Positions 62,296-64,000 of a stretch of 64,000 bases of DNA are shown piece by piece. A model generated the notes under the pieces. The model searched no databases. It was not told the origin of the DNA and saw nothing but the letters and a program-made list of their open reading frames with translations. A program made the position numbers and the translations under genes. Position 1 is the stretch's first letter. Every line of letters begins with the position of its first letter. Source of the DNA: Dyella sp. A6 (lineage in GTDB: Bacteria; Pseudomonadota; Gammaproteobacteria; Xanthomonadales; Rhodanobacteraceae); assembly GCF_036320485.1 (NCBI RefSeq), contig NZ_CP132911.1, forward strand, positions 930,001 through 994,000. The letters are read 5' to 3'.

Positions 62296-63936
62296 TCAGT
62301 CCAGCAGCAGGCGGGTGTCGCCGGCATCCGGCAGCACCAGCCGGTCCAGTCCCAGGCCGACGAAACGGCGCAGGGCACTGGCAGGACGCCGGTCGCCACG
62401 GGCGCTGGCCCAGGTCGCCTGTCGCGCCAGCAGCGCTGCCGCGGCGCAACGTGCCAGGGTGAAAGCCAGACCGCGGGCGCCGGCCTCCAGTGTCTCGCGG
62501 GTACCGCTGTTGTGGTCTAGCCAGCGTGCGGCGGCCTCCAGGGTCTGGTGGATCACGCTGGCCGCGTGCATGTCGTCGCTGTCCTTCAGCCAGCCCGTCA
62601 CCGCGGTGCGCAGGGCATCCGGGCCGTCGCCGGCCAGCGCGCGCAGGGTGTCCAGCGACAGTACATTGGTGGTGCCCTCCCAGATCGCATAGACCTGCGC
62701 GTCGCGCAACAGCTGGGGCAGGCCGGTGTCCTCGATGTAGCCGGCACCGCCGAAGCATTCCAGCGCCTCGGAACAGGTGGCCACGGCCAGCTTGCCGGTC
62801 CACAGCTTGGCCAGTGGCGTAAGCAGGCGCAGCAGGGCGGCCTCGTGCACGGCTGCGGCGCCGTGTTCGACCCGGCCGAGCAAGTGCGCGACCTCGAACG
62901 ACAGTGCGAACGCCGCCTCGAAGCTGGCCTGCATGTCGGCCAGCGTGCGCGCATGCAGCGGGTGGTCGATCAGCGTGTGTCCGAACGCCTGTCGACGCGT
63001 CGCATAGTCGCGCGCAAGCCTGATCGCGCGAGCCATGCTGGCCACGGCGCAGACGGCGTTCCAGCTACGCGTCACGTTGAGCATCGGTGCCACCTGCCGC
63101 ACGCCGTGCGCCAGTTCGCCGAGCGGCCAGGCGGGCAGGCCTTCGAGATGGATTTCGGCGGTGGGCAGCTCGTGCGTGCCGAGCTTGTCCTTGAGGCGGT
63201 CGATGACCAGTTCCGGCTTGCGCTGGGTATCGTCCATGGTCTCGACATAGAACAGCGCCAGTGCGCCCGCGCCGTTGCCCGCGCCCTCGGGTCGGGCCAG
63301 TGCAAGCGCGGCCTCGCCGACCACGGCGGAGCTGAACCATTTGCGGCCGTACAGGCGCCACTGGCCTTCGGGGTCCTGCCGCGCGACGGTTTCGGTGTTG
63401 CCGACGTCGGAGCCGCCGGCAGTCTCGGTCATCCATTGTCCGCTCAGCCAGAACGTGGCCGGATCGCGGCTCAGGAAGTGCGGCAGGGCGCGCTCGATCA
63501 ATGCACGGTTGCCGGAGGCTTTCAGCGCGGTCGCGGCACCGTCGGTCATCGCCAGCGGGCAGGTATAGAACTCGCTGGCGACGTGATAGAGATAGACGCG
63601 GGCGAAGGCTTCCAGCCGCCCGTATTCGTGATCTTCATGGCCGGCGGCAAGCACCGCATGTCCGGTGGTGATCACCGGGCCTTCCTGCCAGGCGGTGGTC
63701 AGTTCGACCCGGTCGACGCGACGGCCCCAGGCATCCCAGCGGGTCAGCACCGGCTTGCGGCGGGTGGTCGAGCAGGCCCGCTGCCAGGCCATCACGGCGT
63801 AGTCGCCGAGTACATCCAGGTCGGCATCCAGCGCGGCCCTGCGCCCGGCCGGCAACACGCGGTCGAGCAGGGCCTGCAGCAGCCGGTCGCTGCGGTACGG
63901 GTGCGACAGCTGCGGCGCGGCTTGCAGGAATTCCAT
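62296..63936 (-). CDS. AidB-like acyl-CoA dehydrogenase
   Basis: 546 aa flavoprotein of the acyl-CoA dehydrogenase superfamily, AidB branch. Signatures are FWLSGQWMTETAGGSDVGNT, RLYGRKWFSSAV, the FAD-contact RRQAFGHTLIDHPLHA, and ECFGGAGYIEDTGLPQLLRD followed by YAIWEGTTNVLSLDTL. AidB proteins bind DNA and are made in the alkylation response in E. coli; the physiological substrate is unclear. ATG 63936 has AGGAG 7 nt upstream. Confidence 0.9.
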   Translation of the reverse strand: MEFLQAAPQLSHPYRSDRLLQALLDRVLPAGRRAALDADLDVLGDYAVMAWQRACSTTRRKPVLTRWDAWGRRVDRVELTTAWQEGPVITTGHAVLAAGHEDHEYGRLEAFARVYLYHVASEFYTCPLAMTDGAATALKASGNRALIERALPHFLSRDPATFWLSGQWMTETAGGSDVGNTETVARQDPEGQWRLYGRKWFSSAVVGEAALALARPEGAGNGAGALALFYVETMDDTQRKPELVIDRLKDKLGTHELPTAEIHLEGLPAWPLGELAHGVRQVAPMLNVTRSWNAVCAVASMARAIRLARDYATRRQAFGHTLIDHPLHARTLADMQASFEAAFALSFEVAHLLGRVEHGAAAVHEAALLRLLTPLAKLWTGKLAVATCSEALECFGGAGYIEDTGLPQLLRDAQVYAIWEGTTNVLSLDTLRALAGDGPDALRTAVTGWLKDSDDMHAASVIHQTLEAAARWLDHNSGTRETLEAGARGLAFTLARCAAAALLARQATWASARGDRRPASALRRFVGLGLDRLVLPDAGDTRLLLD

Positions 63937-64000
63937 CGGTGGCTCCTGACGAACGGTGCCGCAGTATAGGCACGCCGGAGTTGTGCCTGGCGTGAAGCGT

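Overview
The window is chromosomal DNA from a high-GC gammaproteobacterium. Gene order, the flagellin-linked glycosyltransferase, the PilZ/FleQ block, the MotC/MotD stator pair and the three-part pntAA/pntAB/pntB transhydrogenase point to the Xanthomonadales, most likely Rhodanobacteraceae (Rhodanobacter, Dyella, Luteibacter or Frateuria). That placement is inference from content and synteny; there is no rRNA or tRNA gene here to confirm it.

Region 1 (1-50.4 kb) is one nearly uninterrupted flagellar and chemotaxis supercluster. It opens with the 3' end of flgJ, then flgK and flgL, ended by a perfectly palindromic bidirectional terminator that they share with a convergent, very large multi-module glycosyltransferase gene. 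fliC follows with a clear sigma-28 promoter, then fliD-fliS-fliT and a PilZ-fold gene. A roughly 360-bp regulatory region lies before fleQ, with a perfect CRP/Clp-type palindrome, nested inverted repeats and a sigma-54-type promoter. Next come fliEFGHIJK (sigma-54-like promoter before fliE), fliLMNOPQR-flhB-flhA (near-consensus sigma-54 promoter before fliL), flhF-flhG-fliA, and cheY-cheZ-cheA-motC-motD-cheW. Most genes are coupled by 4-bp stop/start overlaps.

At 37.6-39.1 kb a two-gene minus-strand operon encodes a second FliK-like protein and a free FlhB-C-terminal-domain protein (FlhX type). Divergent from it, a consensus sigma-28 promoter drives a second signalling set: STAS protein, a second CheY, a second CheA (with a P2-like segment), a Cache-type MCP, CheW (own sigma-28 promoter), a four-helix-bundle MCP, CheR, CheD, CheB, an MCP without a periplasmic sensor domain, and another STAS protein. 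The regulatory logic readable from the DNA is Clp/CRP plus sigma-54 to FleQ, then FleQ/sigma-54 to the basal body and export genes (including fliA), then FliA (sigma-28) to flagellin and chemotaxis genes.

Region 2 (50.4-52.1 kb) looks less GC-rich and foreign: about 500 bp without a recognisable gene, then an acyltransferase-3 membrane protein gene.

Region 3 (52.1-64 kb) is housekeeping: a small secreted protein, a Nudix hydrolase, a 5'-3' exonuclease, a nitroreductase, cytidine deaminase, the proton-translocating NAD(P) transhydrogenase (pntAA, pntAB, pntB) interrupted by an oppositely oriented ECF sigma factor / membrane protein / DUF3106 block, a small membrane protein, SufT, a small hypothetical gene carrying a perfect 15-bp inverted repeat, a one-domain asparaginase-like protein and an AidB-type acyl-CoA dehydrogenase. 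No IS element, prophage, CRISPR array, rRNA or tRNA gene was seen.
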